Shown here one piece after another: positions 17,731 to 26,588 of a stretch of 64,000 nt of DNA. Numbering within the stretch: position 1 is the first letter of the stretch; each line of letters opens with the position of its first letter. The notes under the pieces were generated by a model, which saw only the letters and a program-made list of their open reading frames with translations, had not been told where the DNA came from and did not search any database. The position numbers were made by a program, and so were the translations under genes. The stretch spans positions 811 through 64,810 of the forward strand of contig NZ_BMHK01000018.1 of the NCBI RefSeq assembly GCF_014640675.1, in the 5' to 3' direction. The DNA comes from Novosphingobium endophyticum. GTDB lineage: Bacteria > Pseudomonadota > Alphaproteobacteria > Sphingomonadales > Sphingomonadaceae.

Positions 17731-18519
17731 TTGCGCTATTCCAGTGATATGACGGACCGGGAGTGGCAGCTGGTGGCGCCGTTCATCCCGCCGGCCAAGC
17801 GCGGTGGTCGGCGGCGCACGACGGACATGCGCGAGGTGGTGAATGCCTTGCTCTACATCGCGGCAAGCGGCTGTGCCTGGAGGCTTCTCCCCAAGTGCTT
17901 CCCGCCCGTTTCGACGGTGCAGCGCTATTTTTACGCCTGGCGCAACGCCGGCCTTCTCGAGGCAATGAATATGGTGCTGGTCATGAACCTGCGCGAGATT
18001 GAAGGGCGCGAGGCGTCCCCCCAGCGCCGGCGTGATTGACAGCCAAAGCGTCAAAACCACGGAAAGCGGCGGGCCTTGCGGCTACGATGCGGGGCAGAAG
18101 ATCAAGGGCCGGAAGCGCCACATTCTGACCGACACCTGCGGCTTCCTGATTTCCATACTGGTCCACACTGCCGACATCCAGGATCGGGACGGTGCCGTCG
18201 ATGTCCTCAAGGCCGTGCGTCGGCGCTTTCCATGGTTGCGCCATGTCTTTGCCGACGGAGGCTACGCCGGGGACAAACTGCGCGATGTCCTCGCCGATCG
18301 GGAGAATGGACGATCGAGATCATCAAGCGAACCGACAAGGCCAAAGGCTTCCAGGTCCTCCCGCGCCGGTGGGTGGTCGAGCGCACATTTGCATGGCTCG
18401 GCTGATGCCGGCGCCTCGCCAAGGACTGGGAAACCTCCATTGCCTCGTCCACGGCATGGGCCACCATCGCCTCCATCCGCATGCTCAACCGCAGAACTGC
18501 AAGGTACTGCTACGGTTGA
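17731..18519 (+). pseudogene. IS5-family (IS427-like) transposase, decayed
   Basis: The first frame (17731-18039) gives the N-terminal part: MTDREWQLVAPFIPPAK, ALLYIAASGCAWRLLPK. A second frame (from about 17999) carries [23 protein letters not shown] and the DG aspartate ([11 protein letters not shown]). This two-frame overlap is normal for IS427-like elements, which use frameshifting. A further one-base shift near 18300 moves to [11 protein letters not shown] and [11 protein letters not shown], and a TGA at 18403-18405 breaks the chain before CRRLAKDWETS. The transposase is therefore not functional as read. I did not find convincing terminal inverted repeats. It closes the mobile block. Confidence 0.8.
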
Positions 18520-18734
18520 GAACCGAGTCGGAGTATAACCTGAATCACATATGAAACTGATATATAATAACAAATAATGGATCTTAAATGTTGATTTTAT
18601 GCCTTGTCCCCCGGAACTTCCCCCGCTCTTGCGTGGATAGAGGCGAATGCGGACGGATAGCGCTCGTTTGATTGACAGCACCAACATCGGCGACGCGCAG
18701 GGTAGCTCTGGCAATAACGACAAGCGACCGCTCA

Positions 18735-19400
18735 TCAAACAGCGTGATCGAAGAACCGTTCCAGGCCGGCAATGATGTTGGCGAAGGCGTAGCCCACCAC
18801 CGCCTCGCTATCGGAAGGCGGGCTGCCGCCGTAAAGGCTCAGCAGCAAGTCATGCTGTGGCGAAGGAAGGTCTTCGATCAGCTCGTCGGGCAGCTGACTG
18901 GGGCCGGTCGGCTCGTTGACCAGGGCATTCATCACCCCGAGCGCCGACAGTGACAGCCAATAGGCGATGGCCTTTCGGCGCCGGGAATCCGGTTCGTGCG
19001 CGGCGATGATCTCCAGCACGGGCAGCCAGGCCCGCAGCCACCCTGCCGACAGGTTGCCGTCCCAGGCGATCACCTTCAGCGCCACGGGATAACGGCGGAC
19101 ATGCGCGGCCATGGCGTCGAGCCATGCGGACAGGAAGTCTTGCCAGCGCGCGGCGGGGGCGGGCATCGGGAACAGCGTGAATACGCGGTCGGCAACCGCC
19201 TGCAGGAGCGCATCGACGCCCGTGAAATAATTGTAGAATGACATGGCGGACACGTTCAGCCGCTTGGCCAATTTGTTGACGCTGAACTGCTGCACGCCGA
19301 CTTCGTCCAGCAGTTCCAGCGCTTCCGTGACGATCAGTTCGCGCGACAGAGTGCCGGGTCGCCCGGCACGGCGAGGAACAGGTGCGACGGGGGTGGCCAT
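18735..19400 (-). CDS. TetR-family transcriptional regulator
   Basis: Protein of 221 residues from the ATG at 19400 (an ATG at 19415 is equally possible). The N-terminal helix-turn-helix reads ALELLDEVGVQQFSVNKLAKRLNVSAMSFYNYF, described here as the usual TetR pattern at residues 20-65, with a long helical C-terminal ligand domain. It is divergent from the luciferase-like monooxygenase operon at 19654 and is probably its local repressor. Confidence 0.85.
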   Translation of the reverse strand: MATPVAPVPRRAGRPGTLSRELIVTEALELLDEVGVQQFSVNKLAKRLNVSAMSFYNYFTGVDALLQAVADRVFTLFPMPAPAARWQDFLSAWLDAMAAHVRRYPVALKVIAWDGNLSAGWLRAWLPVLEIIAAHEPDSRRRKAIAYWLSLSALGVMNALVNEPTGPSQLPDELIEDLPSPQHDLLLSLYGGSPPSDSEAVVGYAFANIIAGLERFFDHAV

Positions 19401-19565
19401 GCGTCCCTGTAACATAGCCGCGCGGCGCGGCAAGGCGCAGATCGGCCGAAGAGCGGCCGTTGACCAGAATTCCCGCGGATCGGCCCACGGTTGCGGCCAT
19501 CTGGCCCACCCCAGCCTCCTCGATACAAATTTGCGGATTGACGACCAACTTCGGGCGCGGTTATG

Positions 19566-19578
19566 TTTATGGTATAAA
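19566..19578. promoter_or_regulatory. Inverted repeat between TetR and monooxygenase genes
   Basis: TTTAT-GGT-ATAAA lies in the AT-rich part of the 253-base divergent region. It is a candidate TetR operator or promoter element; assignment is by position only. Confidence 0.25.
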
Positions 19579-19653
19579 TAAATTGGCGTCGACGTCAGAA
19601 CGGCCAGGGGTGGGCGCGCCTCACCCGGTTGGGCGGTAAAGTGAGAGAGAGGT

Positions 19654-20871
19654 ATGATGCAGCGTTCCGTTCGGCTTCGTGCAGGCATGTTCCTGGCCCC
19701 CTTCCATCCATTGGACGAAAGCCCGACGCTCAGTTTCGAGCGCGATCTCGAGCTGGCGACTTTTGCCGACGAGATCGGTTTTGCCGAGTTCTGGTATGGC
19801 GAGCATCACAGCGGCGCGTATGAGAACAGCGCGTCGCCGGAATTGATGATCGCAGCGGCCGCGCAGCGCACCAAGCGGATCAAGTTGGGCACGGGCGTGG
19901 TCTCGCTCCCGTACCACAACCCGCTGATGACCGCGAACCGGATTGCGCAGCTTGACCATCTGACGTTCGGCCGGCTGATCTTCGGTGCCGGCCCCGGGCT
20001 CCTTGTCAGCGATGCCTACATGCTTGGTCTCGATGCGCGCGAATCCCGCGACAAGCTGGATCGCGGACTTGACGTCATAACCCGGCTCCTGCGCGGCGAG
20101 TGGGTCACCGACAGCTACGAGGGCTGGTACGACTTGCGCGATGCGCACACGCAAGTTCTTCCCTGCAATCCGGAGATGGAGGTTTGCGTCGCCAGCACTT
20201 TCTCGCCCAATGGCGGGGCGCTCGCCGCCAAGTACGAGGCGGGCATGCTGTGCCTCGCCTCCACCATACACGGCGGCTACGACGCGCTCACGACCAATTG
20301 GCGGATCGCCTGCGAAAGCGCGGCGAAAGAGGGCAGGACCATGTCTCCGGCCAGCATCCGCTGCGCCACCGACATCCATATCGCCGAGACCCGCGACAAG
20401 GCCATGGATCAGGTGCGCGAGGGCTACGAAAAGTGGAAACTCTACATCAAGAACCAGTCCGAGCAGCTCAAGGAATCGCCGGCGCACCTCTCGCTCGAAG
20501 ACCTGCTCGAGAAGAACCAGATCGTCGTCGGCACGCCCGATGATGCGATCGCGCAGATCCGCCGCCTGGAGGAAAAAGTGCCTGATTTCGGCTGCATCCT
20601 GATGCTCGACAAGAACTGGTCGAATACCGAGCACAAGAAGCGTTCGATGGAAATGATGGCGCGCTATGTGCTCCCCGCGATCAATGGCGACAATCGCAAT
20701 CGGCAAAAGTCCTTCGACTGGGCGCGTGCCAACCGGGACGGCTTCATCGATGTGATCCAGAGCGCAAACAAGCGCGCGTTCGATAAGCACGCCGTGACCT
20801 CGGCAGCCTCGGACGGCACCACGCCGCCGGACCCCAGCGCGCCGTTCGAAAGCCTGAAACTTGGCGCCTGA
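19654..20871 (+). CDS. Luciferase-like (LLM) flavin-dependent monooxygenase
   Basis: Protein of 405 residues with the bacterial-luciferase TIM-barrel pattern: FADEIGFAEFWYGEHHSG near residue 40, then AAAAQRTKRIKLGTGVVSLPYHNPL and a GRLIFGAGPG loop. Such enzymes use FMNH2 from a separate reductase and oxygen to hydroxylate or cleave substrates such as terpenes or alkanes. It starts with ATGATG behind GAGAGG and is the first gene of the operon with a zinc alcohol dehydrogenase 27 bases downstream. The closest remembered members are limonene-1,2-monooxygenase-like. The substrate is unknown. Confidence 0.85.
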   Translation: MMQRSVRLRAGMFLAPFHPLDESPTLSFERDLELATFADEIGFAEFWYGEHHSGAYENSASPELMIAAAAQRTKRIKLGTGVVSLPYHNPLMTANRIAQLDHLTFGRLIFGAGPGLLVSDAYMLGLDARESRDKLDRGLDVITRLLRGEWVTDSYEGWYDLRDAHTQVLPCNPEMEVCVASTFSPNGGALAAKYEAGMLCLASTIHGGYDALTTNWRIACESAAKEGRTMSPASIRCATDIHIAETRDKAMDQVREGYEKWKLYIKNQSEQLKESPAHLSLEDLLEKNQIVVGTPDDAIAQIRRLEEKVPDFGCILMLDKNWSNTEHKKRSMEMMARYVLPAINGDNRNRQKSFDWARANRDGFIDVIQSANKRAFDKHAVTSAASDGTTPPDPSAPFESLKLGA

Positions 20872-20898
20872 GCCTGTGGCATAGCTGAGAAGGATAAG

Positions 20899-22200
20899 AT
20901 GCTGGCAGCCAATTTCATCGATCCGGGCATCATCGATGCCCGTACCGACGCCACCCCCGGCCGACCCGGGGCCGGAGAGGTCCTGGTAGCAGGTAAGGCT
21001 TGCGGCATCTGCGGTTCAGATCTGCACATGTTCCGCCACAACACCTCCCGCGAGCGGCTTACGCGTAAGACGCCCGAGGGCTATGAAGTGCCCGGTCACG
21101 AGTTCGCCGGCACGATCGCCGCGATAGGACCGGACGTGGAGGGTTGGCAGGTGGGCGACCGCGTTGTCGGCGTCACCGGAAAGGGCGGCGGCATGGCACA
21201 ATTCGTCACCGTACCGGTCAATCCCTTTCAACTGGTCCGCATCCCGGACGGCGTATCATTCGAAGAGGCTGCCACCACCGAACCGCTGGCCGACGGCTTG
21301 CAGATGGCTCGCAAGGCAGCGATCGCTGCGGGCGAGAACGTACTGGTGTTTGGCGTTGGCATCATCGGCCTCGGTGTGATCCAGGCGATCCGGGCGCGCG
21401 GGCTCGAGCCTGCCAGGATCATCGCGGTCGACATCCACGATCGCCGGCTGGAGGCTGCGCTGGCCGTGGGCGCGACCGATGTCATCAACGCGCGCGAGCA
21501 GGATGTGGTCGAAGCGGCGGCGGCGCTCTGCGGACGCGAGGACGACTTCCGCGGCCAGTCCGCCAAAATCGATGTGGTGATCGACTGCGCGGGCTATATC
21601 CGCCACATCCCGGGTTCGCCGCCGCTCCAGCTCGCGCTGCGCATGATCGCCAACCGTAATGGCCGCATCGTATGTTTCGGCGGCTTCGAAGGCGAGATGC
21701 CGATCGATTTCAGCTACGTCATCCGCAAGGAACCGGTCATCATCGGTTCGAACGGCTATGCCGCTGAGGAACTGGCCGAGGCTCTCGACCTAATGGCCGC
21801 CGGCAAGGTGGATCGCGGCAGCCTGATTTCGCACCGATTCCCCCTCGAAGCGGTGGCGGAAGCGTTCGCCGCGCAGCGGCAGCCGGACTCAGTGAAGGTG
21901 ATGCTGCAGGTGCCGCCGCATCAGGCGGAAGCGGCGCGATCAGGGCATGGAGGATCCAGACGTGAAACGAGTGGTGACGACCAACGATGCGCGGGGCCGT
22001 TCCCGTGTTCTGATCGAGGAGGTGGTCGGGCCGCACGGCGCGGTCTGGGAAACGCGCCCTGGCCAGCCGCTGGGAGCCGAGCCGGTGCCCCGCAGCGATG
22101 CCCTCGATTTCCCGCGCGGCGGCATCCAGGCGCGCTACATCGAATTGCCCAAGGACGAGCTGCTTGCCGTCTATCTGCAGCAAGGCATTCCCGGCCATGA
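20899..22200 (+). CDS. Zinc-dependent alcohol dehydrogenase with anomalous C-terminal extension
   Basis: Residues 1-338 align end to end with the protein at 24109-25125: catalytic zinc ligand Cys in ACGICGSDLHM, GHE at about 66, and NAD-binding GVGIIGLG. No four-cysteine structural zinc lobe is visible. The paralogue ends where this one reads VKVMLQV, yet this frame runs on for about 95 Arg/Gly/Ala-rich residues that overlap the cupin gene in another frame. A lost stop or small frameshift near 21915-21960 is likely, because a TGA at 21963 would give the usual four-base overlap with the cupin start. The enzyme probably oxidises an alcohol formed by the upstream monooxygenase. Confidence 0.8.
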   Translation: MLAANFIDPGIIDARTDATPGRPGAGEVLVAGKACGICGSDLHMFRHNTSRERLTRKTPEGYEVPGHEFAGTIAAIGPDVEGWQVGDRVVGVTGKGGGMAQFVTVPVNPFQLVRIPDGVSFEEAATTEPLADGLQMARKAAIAAGENVLVFGVGIIGLGVIQAIRARGLEPARIIAVDIHDRRLEAALAVGATDVINAREQDVVEAAAALCGREDDFRGQSAKIDVVIDCAGYIRHIPGSPPLQLALRMIANRNGRIVCFGGFEGEMPIDFSYVIRKEPVIIGSNGYAAEELAEALDLMAAGKVDRGSLISHRFPLEAVAEAFAAQRQPDSVKVMLQVPPHQAEAARSGHGGSRRETSGDDQRCAGPFPCSDRGGGRAARRGLGNAPWPAAGSRAGAPQRCPRFPARRHPGALHRIAQGRAACRLSAARHSRP

Positions 22201-22402
22201 CGCGCAAGGCTTCCATCGTACCGGCACGCTGGACCTTGTACTGCTTCTGGAGGGCCGGTTGCGCCTGCTGTTGGACGAAGGCGAGGTCGTGCTGGAACCG
22301 GGCGACGTCGTGGTTCAGCGCGATACCAACCATGCATGGCGGGCCGGAGACGATCCTGCCCGCTGCTTCGTGGTCGTAAGCCGGCCCGAAGACCTTCCAT
22401 GA
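21962..22402 (+). CDS. Cupin-domain protein
   Basis: About 146 residues from a GTG at 21962, which sits 8 bases after GGAGG; an ATG at 21947 is the alternative. The second half has the cupin barrel pattern: DLVLLLEGRLRLLLDEGEVVLEPGDVVVQRDTNHAW in outline, with the GDVV turn and the NHAW histidine. Similar proteins are small dioxygenase-like or sensor cupins. It overlaps the end of the alcohol dehydrogenase and the start of the broken SDR (ATGA), so it is part of the same operon. Metal and substrate are unknown. Confidence 0.75.
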   Translation: MKRVVTTNDARGRSRVLIEEVVGPHGAVWETRPGQPLGAEPVPRSDALDFPRGGIQARYIELPKDELLAVYLQQGIPGHDAQGFHRTGTLDLVLLLEGRLRLLLDEGEVVLEPGDVVVQRDTNHAWRAGDDPARCFVVVSRPEDLP

Positions 22403-22896
22403 CGGTGGACCGATCGGCTGAGCTGGCCGGCAATGTCGCCGTCATCACCGGCGCGGCGAGCGGGATCGGGCAGGGTCTCGCGCTTGGCTTCTTGCAGGCG
22501 GGCGCGTCCGTCGTTGCGGCCGACATCAAGGTCGACACTGCGACCCGCGGGCTCGCCGCCGACGGAGGCCTCGCCGATCGGCTGCATGAAATTACCGCTG
22601 ACGTCACGCAGGACGAAGATGTCGCGTGTAGTGTCGCCACTGCGCGCGACAGGTTCGGCCGCATCGACATCATGGTCAACAATGCGGGTGGCCCAAGCTG
22701 CTCGCCCAGCCTCTATGCCGCCGCCAAGGCGGCCGTAGTGCGGATGAGCGCAATGGCGGCAGTCGAACTTGCGCCATGGCGAATCCGCGTCAACACGGTC
22801 TCGCCGGAGCCGATCATGGTCCCCGGCTTTGCTGACAACGGGGGCAGCGCGGAACGGCTGATCGCGGTTCAGCCATGGCCCGAGGCTCCGAGATGA
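22399..22896 (+). pseudogene. Short-chain dehydrogenase remnant with internal deletion
   Basis: 165 codons from an ATG overlapping the cupin stop. It has the TGAASGIG cofactor motif and NNAG, but NNAGG is followed almost at once by SLYAAAK, so about 55-60 residues that normally hold the catalytic serine and central strands are missing. The end (ERLIAVQPWPEAPR) also stops where intact SDRs continue with the last helix and GG motif. It is therefore unlikely to be active. The reading frame is kept across the deletion, which argues for a true in-frame loss rather than an error. Confidence 0.75.
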
Positions 22897-23039
22897 CCAA
22901 TTCGCTTCTGCGCGAGGGCTGTCGACAGACAGGGAATTGAACGGACTGATGTGATCATGCTCTTCCCGCTCAGCAGTTTGATGCAGTGCATTTTCTTCTC
23001 GACGAGGCTGCATCGATGATAGCCGGCCCCAGAAGCGGG

Positions 23040-23059
23040 ATCCCCGCTTTCGCGGGGAT
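23040..23059. repeat. Hairpin of the common GCGGGGAT repeat type
   Basis: ATCCCCGC-TTTC-GCGGGGAT followed by GACGA. This resembles the abundant palindromic intergenic repeats of proteobacteria that share a CCCGC-TTTC-GCGGG core. It lies between convergent genes and could also stop transcription. Copy number elsewhere in the genome cannot be seen here. Confidence 0.6.
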
Positions 23060-23116
23060 GACGAACGAACAATGATGCGAACTTCAGGTTCAGGTAACTA
23101 GGCCGTGAACTCCGGC

Positions 23117-24073
23117 CTAAACCCGGAACGCCTTGGCAAGTGCCGCGCGGCGTTCGGCTTCGCTCTCGCGCGTCAGTCGGGCGGAAGCGGCCAGTTCGAA
23201 GCCATGATAGGCACCAGGCAGGACGTGCAATTCCACCTTGTTGCCATCTGCGATCAGACGCCGTGCGTATTGGATGTCTTCATCCAGGAACAGGTCCAGC
23301 ATGCCCACGGTGATGTATGCGGGTGGCAGGCGTGAAAGGTCGCTTGCCCGCGCAGCGGCCGCATAAGGGGAGATTCCGTCGCTCCCCGGTTCACATCCCA
23401 GCAAAGCTCTCCAGCCCTCCGCATTGTCGGCGTGCTTCCAGACGAACTCACCCATGCCCGCAAGTTCCTCGGGCGGGAGGCACGCCGTGCGGTCGTCCAG
23501 CATCGGGTAGACCAGCAGTTGGAAGCACAGTTCGATTTCTCCGCGATCCCGGGCCAATAGCGCCAGCGCCGCCGCCAGACCGCCGCCTGCGCTTTGGCCG
23601 CCAATGGCAAAGCGAGTACGGTCGAGCCCAAGTTCTTCACCGTTGCGGTAGAGCCATTCAAGGGCGGCATAACAGTCTTCCACCGATCCGGGTGCGGGCG
23701 TTTCGGGAGCCAGGCGGTAGTCGACCGAGACAACCAGACATCCCAGTTCGGAGGCTGTGCGCACGTCGCCGGGGCCCGTGTCCGCGGCCGTGCCGAACAC
23801 GTATCCACCGCCGTGAATGTTAAGGAACACTGGTAGTGGACTCTCGGCGTCAACCGGCCGGTAGAGAATGACCGGTATGTCCGGCGCGCCGTCGCGTCCA
23901 GGCACAAGGTGAGTGGAAATGCTGACATCCGGCCGTGCATAGTCCTCAGCCGGAGGCAACGAGGCCGCCAGGTTTTCGCGGATCTGCCGCCTTTCTTCAA
24001 TAACGTTGCCGAACGGGGGCAGGGCATCGAGGAATGCGACAAGTTCCGGATCGACAAGATGGCGTGTGGTCAT
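23117..24073 (-). CDS. Alpha/beta hydrolase, hormone-sensitive-lipase type esterase
   Basis: 318 residues from the ATG at 24073. The oxyanion motif HGGGYVFG is at residues 87-94, and the nucleophile Ser161 sits in GQSAGGG, where the usual motif is GDSAGG. The triad is completed by Asp260 and His290 (GAYHGF). HSL-type enzymes cleave short acyl esters and are common in steroid and terpenoid catabolic clusters. It is the last gene of a minus-strand operon after the MFS transporter and the zinc alcohol dehydrogenase. Cytosolic, as there is no signal peptide. Confidence 0.9.
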   Translation of the reverse strand: MTTRHLVDPELVAFLDALPPFGNVIEERRQIRENLAASLPPAEDYARPDVSISTHLVPGRDGAPDIPVILYRPVDAESPLPVFLNIHGGGYVFGTAADTGPGDVRTASELGCLVVSVDYRLAPETPAPGSVEDCYAALEWLYRNGEELGLDRTRFAIGGQSAGGGLAAALALLARDRGEIELCFQLLVYPMLDDRTACLPPEELAGMGEFVWKHADNAEGWRALLGCEPGSDGISPYAAAARASDLSRLPPAYITVGMLDLFLDEDIQYARRLIADGNKVELHVLPGAYHGFELAASARLTRESEAERRAALAKAFRV

Positions 24074-24108
24074 GAAAATCGTGTCTCGTTTGTTGAAATT
24101 TGCCGTTG

Positions 24109-25125
24109 TCAGAAAGTCAGGATCACTTTCACGGCTTCGGGTGAGGCTTGAATCTCGAATGCTTCGGCCACCTGCTCGATAGGCGCCCTGTGGGAAATCA
24201 GCGTGGTGCGGTCTACAGTGCCCTTCCGCATGAGATCCAGCGCTTCGACCAGTTCCTCCGACGCGTAGCCGTTCGACCCCATGATGATCGGCTGCTTTTC
24301 GATCAACGGGCCCATGTCGATCGTCATGGCGCCCTCGTAACCACCGAAGCACACGATGCGCCCGCCGCTGAGGTCGATAAGCCGAAGCGCGGTTTCCAGC
24401 GGCGGGGGACCTTTCATGTGCTTGATATAGCCCGCGCAATCGAACACCACGCTGACCCTGGCCGACTTGCCGGGATAGCCTTCCTCGGTTCCGCAGATGG
24501 CGGCGACCGCCTCGAACACATCCCCGTCACGGGCGTTGACCACATGCGTGGCGCCGATGGCCAGCGCCTTTTCGAGCCGCGCCGCATGGACATCCACCGC
24601 AATGACGTTCCCGGCCTTTATGCCACGGGCTCGCAGCGCCTGAATCACGCCCAGACCGATGATGCCGACGCCGAACACCACCACATTTTCGCCTTCCCGT
24701 ACGGCGGCTTTGCGAACCATCTGCAGGCCATCGGCAAGGGGTTCGGTCGTTGCCGCCTCGTCCCAGGTCACATCGTCAGGAATGGCGACAAGCTGAAACG
24801 GGTTATCGGGCACAGTGACGAAATCGGCCATGCCGCCACCCATGCCGGTTACGCCGACGACCCGCTGGCCAATTGTCCAATTTTCCACGCCTTCCCCCAG
24901 TTCGGCGATTGTCCCGGAAAATTCGTGACCGGGCACTTCGTACCCTTCCGAGGTTTTTCGCACGAGCTTTTCGCGATAGCTGTCGTCGCGGTACATGTGC
25001 AGGTCGGAGCCGCAGATTCCGCAGGCTTTCACCGCCACCAGAACTTCTCCCCGCTGGGGCGCAGGCCGGGTTGCATCCGTACGAAACCCGATTTCTCCGG
25101 GATTGATATAGTCGGCGGCGCGCAT
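24109..25125 (-). CDS. Zinc-dependent alcohol dehydrogenase
   Basis: 338 residues with the MDR fold: catalytic zinc Cys in ACGICGSDLHM, GHEFSG, and NAD-binding GVGIIGLG. As in its paralogue at 20899 there is no cysteine-rich structural zinc lobe. It starts with ATG overlapping the MFS stop by four bases and is followed by the esterase after 35 bases. It probably oxidises a secondary or primary alcohol in the same pathway as the transporter and esterase. Its normal C-terminus (VKVILTF) is the reference for judging the extended paralogue. Confidence 0.9.
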   Translation of the reverse strand: MRAADYINPGEIGFRTDATRPAPQRGEVLVAVKACGICGSDLHMYRDDSYREKLVRKTSEGYEVPGHEFSGTIAELGEGVENWTIGQRVVGVTGMGGGMADFVTVPDNPFQLVAIPDDVTWDEAATTEPLADGLQMVRKAAVREGENVVVFGVGIIGLGVIQALRARGIKAGNVIAVDVHAARLEKALAIGATHVVNARDGDVFEAVAAICGTEEGYPGKSARVSVVFDCAGYIKHMKGPPPLETALRLIDLSGGRIVCFGGYEGAMTIDMGPLIEKQPIIMGSNGYASEELVEALDLMRKGTVDRTTLISHRAPIEQVAEAFEIQASPEAVKVILTF

Positions 25126-26351
25126 CAGGTGAGATCTCCTTTGAGCGTGGTGCGGGTGACATGTCGTTCCCTAGGAGAGGCGAACATGAATATGGCCGCG
25201 GCTACGAGGAAGCCGGCAACCATGAGACCCATCGGAAGGTGATAGTTGCCCGTCGCTTCATAAAGCAGGCTCGCGGCGGGAGTCAGGCCAAACAGGAATG
25301 GCAGGGTGAACAGCGATACCAGGCCAAGCGCGCGGCTGAAGTGCTTTTGCCCGAACACGGTGGACAGGACGACGCCGAACGCCGCCTGGATGCCGCCGCC
25401 GCACGCACCAACGACCACGGCGTCGGCAAGCAGCACGGGAAAGCTGACGGGCATGAGGAATATGGTCCACATCACGGCCTGAAGGATTGCATTCAGAACA
25501 AGCGCCTTTGCTCCTCCGACGCGGTCCGCGAGCGCGCCGAAAGCAAAGGAACCCAACAATCCCGCTCCGCCGGAAATCGCGAGCAGCAGATTGGCCTCGG
25601 CGAAACTGCGGCCCTGTTCGGTCAAGAGTGGGATGAAATGCGCGAGTTTCATCGTGCCCGCCCCGGCCAGGATCCCCTGACCGGCGACGAGAAGCCAGAA
25701 CACCGGCGATCGCAAGATGTGGCTACCGTCTACAGATTCGTCTCCGGGCTCCAGTGCGTCGCGCTTGTCCACGTTCGCATCGCGCATCACCAGGAGCATG
25801 ACGGGGATCAGGCAGAGATCCGCAATGGCAAGAACGCGAAGGATGTAACGGATGCCTTCGCTCAGCAGCAGCGGTGCAATCACCAGCGGGACAATCATGA
25901 CCAGGATCGGCATATTGACGATGCCGAGCGCCAGCCCACGCTGGTGTTCGTTTGACCATCGCGTCGCGTGGGTCATCGATGGAAGCAGTCCGAGCATGGC
26001 CGTGGCCGGCCCGAGGATCAGCCCATAGACCGCCATGAACTGCCACGCCTCCTGCACCACCGAGGCAAGGCCGAATCCGCACGCGGCCAGAATCGCGCCA
26101 CCTGTCGCCACCATGCGAATGGAAACGGTTTCGAGAATTCGCCCGAGCAATGACGCCGTGATCGAGAGCGAGATCACCAGCAGCGAGATCGCCAGCGATG
26201 ATTGCGCTCTGCTGGCCGCGTATTCGTGCTCAATGGCGAGCACCAGCGTTCCGAAGCTGCCAAAGGCGAGGCCGGTCGCGAAGTTCTGGGTCAGTGTGGC
26301 GATGCCGATCTGCAGCCAGTTGCTGCGTACGGCCGTCAAGGACTCTGGCAT
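25125..26351 (-). CDS. MFS transporter (monocarboxylate-transporter-like)
   Basis: 408 residues from the ATG at 26351, which follows GGAG; about 12 hydrophobic segments, with a GALADRVGG loop between helices typical of the superfamily. It is the first gene of the operon with the alcohol dehydrogenase (four-base overlap) and the esterase. The divergent region in front of it contains a TTTGCGTA site. The frame is open far upstream, but that part is the antisense of the acyl-CoA dehydrogenase gene. The substrate is unknown; an organic acid or a polycyclic carboxylate is a reasonable guess. Confidence 0.85.
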   Translation of the reverse strand: MPESLTAVRSNWLQIGIATLTQNFATGLAFGSFGTLVLAIEHEYAASRAQSSLAISLLVISLSITASLLGRILETVSIRMVATGGAILAACGFGLASVVQEAWQFMAVYGLILGPATAMLGLLPSMTHATRWSNEHQRGLALGIVNMPILVMIVPLVIAPLLLSEGIRYILRVLAIADLCLIPVMLLVMRDANVDKRDALEPGDESVDGSHILRSPVFWLLVAGQGILAGAGTMKLAHFIPLLTEQGRSFAEANLLLAISGGAGLLGSFAFGALADRVGGAKALVLNAILQAVMWTIFLMPVSFPVLLADAVVVGACGGGIQAAFGVVLSTVFGQKHFSRALGLVSLFTLPFLFGLTPAASLLYEATGNYHLPMGLMVAGFLVAAAIFMFASPRERHVTRTTLKGDLT

Positions 26352-26439
26352 CCCGTCTCCCGAGCTGGCGTACCGTTCATTTACGCCATAATTTAGGCAT
26401 TGCATAACGCATTGATGGAAAAAATTACAGAAAAATTTT

Positions 26440-26457
26440 GATTTGCGTATATTTCGT
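26440..26457 (+). promoter_or_regulatory. TTTGCGTA operator-like site A
   Basis: GATTTGCGTATATTTCGT in the divergent region between the MFS operon and the acyl-CoA dehydrogenase operon. It shares GATTTGCGTA with sites at 31477, 41986 and (inverted) near 62480, and ends in TTCGT like site B. A candidate Lrp/AsnC operator. Confidence 0.55.
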
Positions 26458-26588
26458 GCAGCGGCTTCCTTGCCCCGGCGACGTGAACGTGCCATGCAAC
26501 ACGAATAGCGAAACATGCCGCCTTGTCGCTTCGTTTGCCGGCACCGGTCGATCAAGGGCAAGCCGGAAAACTGGCGAGAGGTTGTCCG

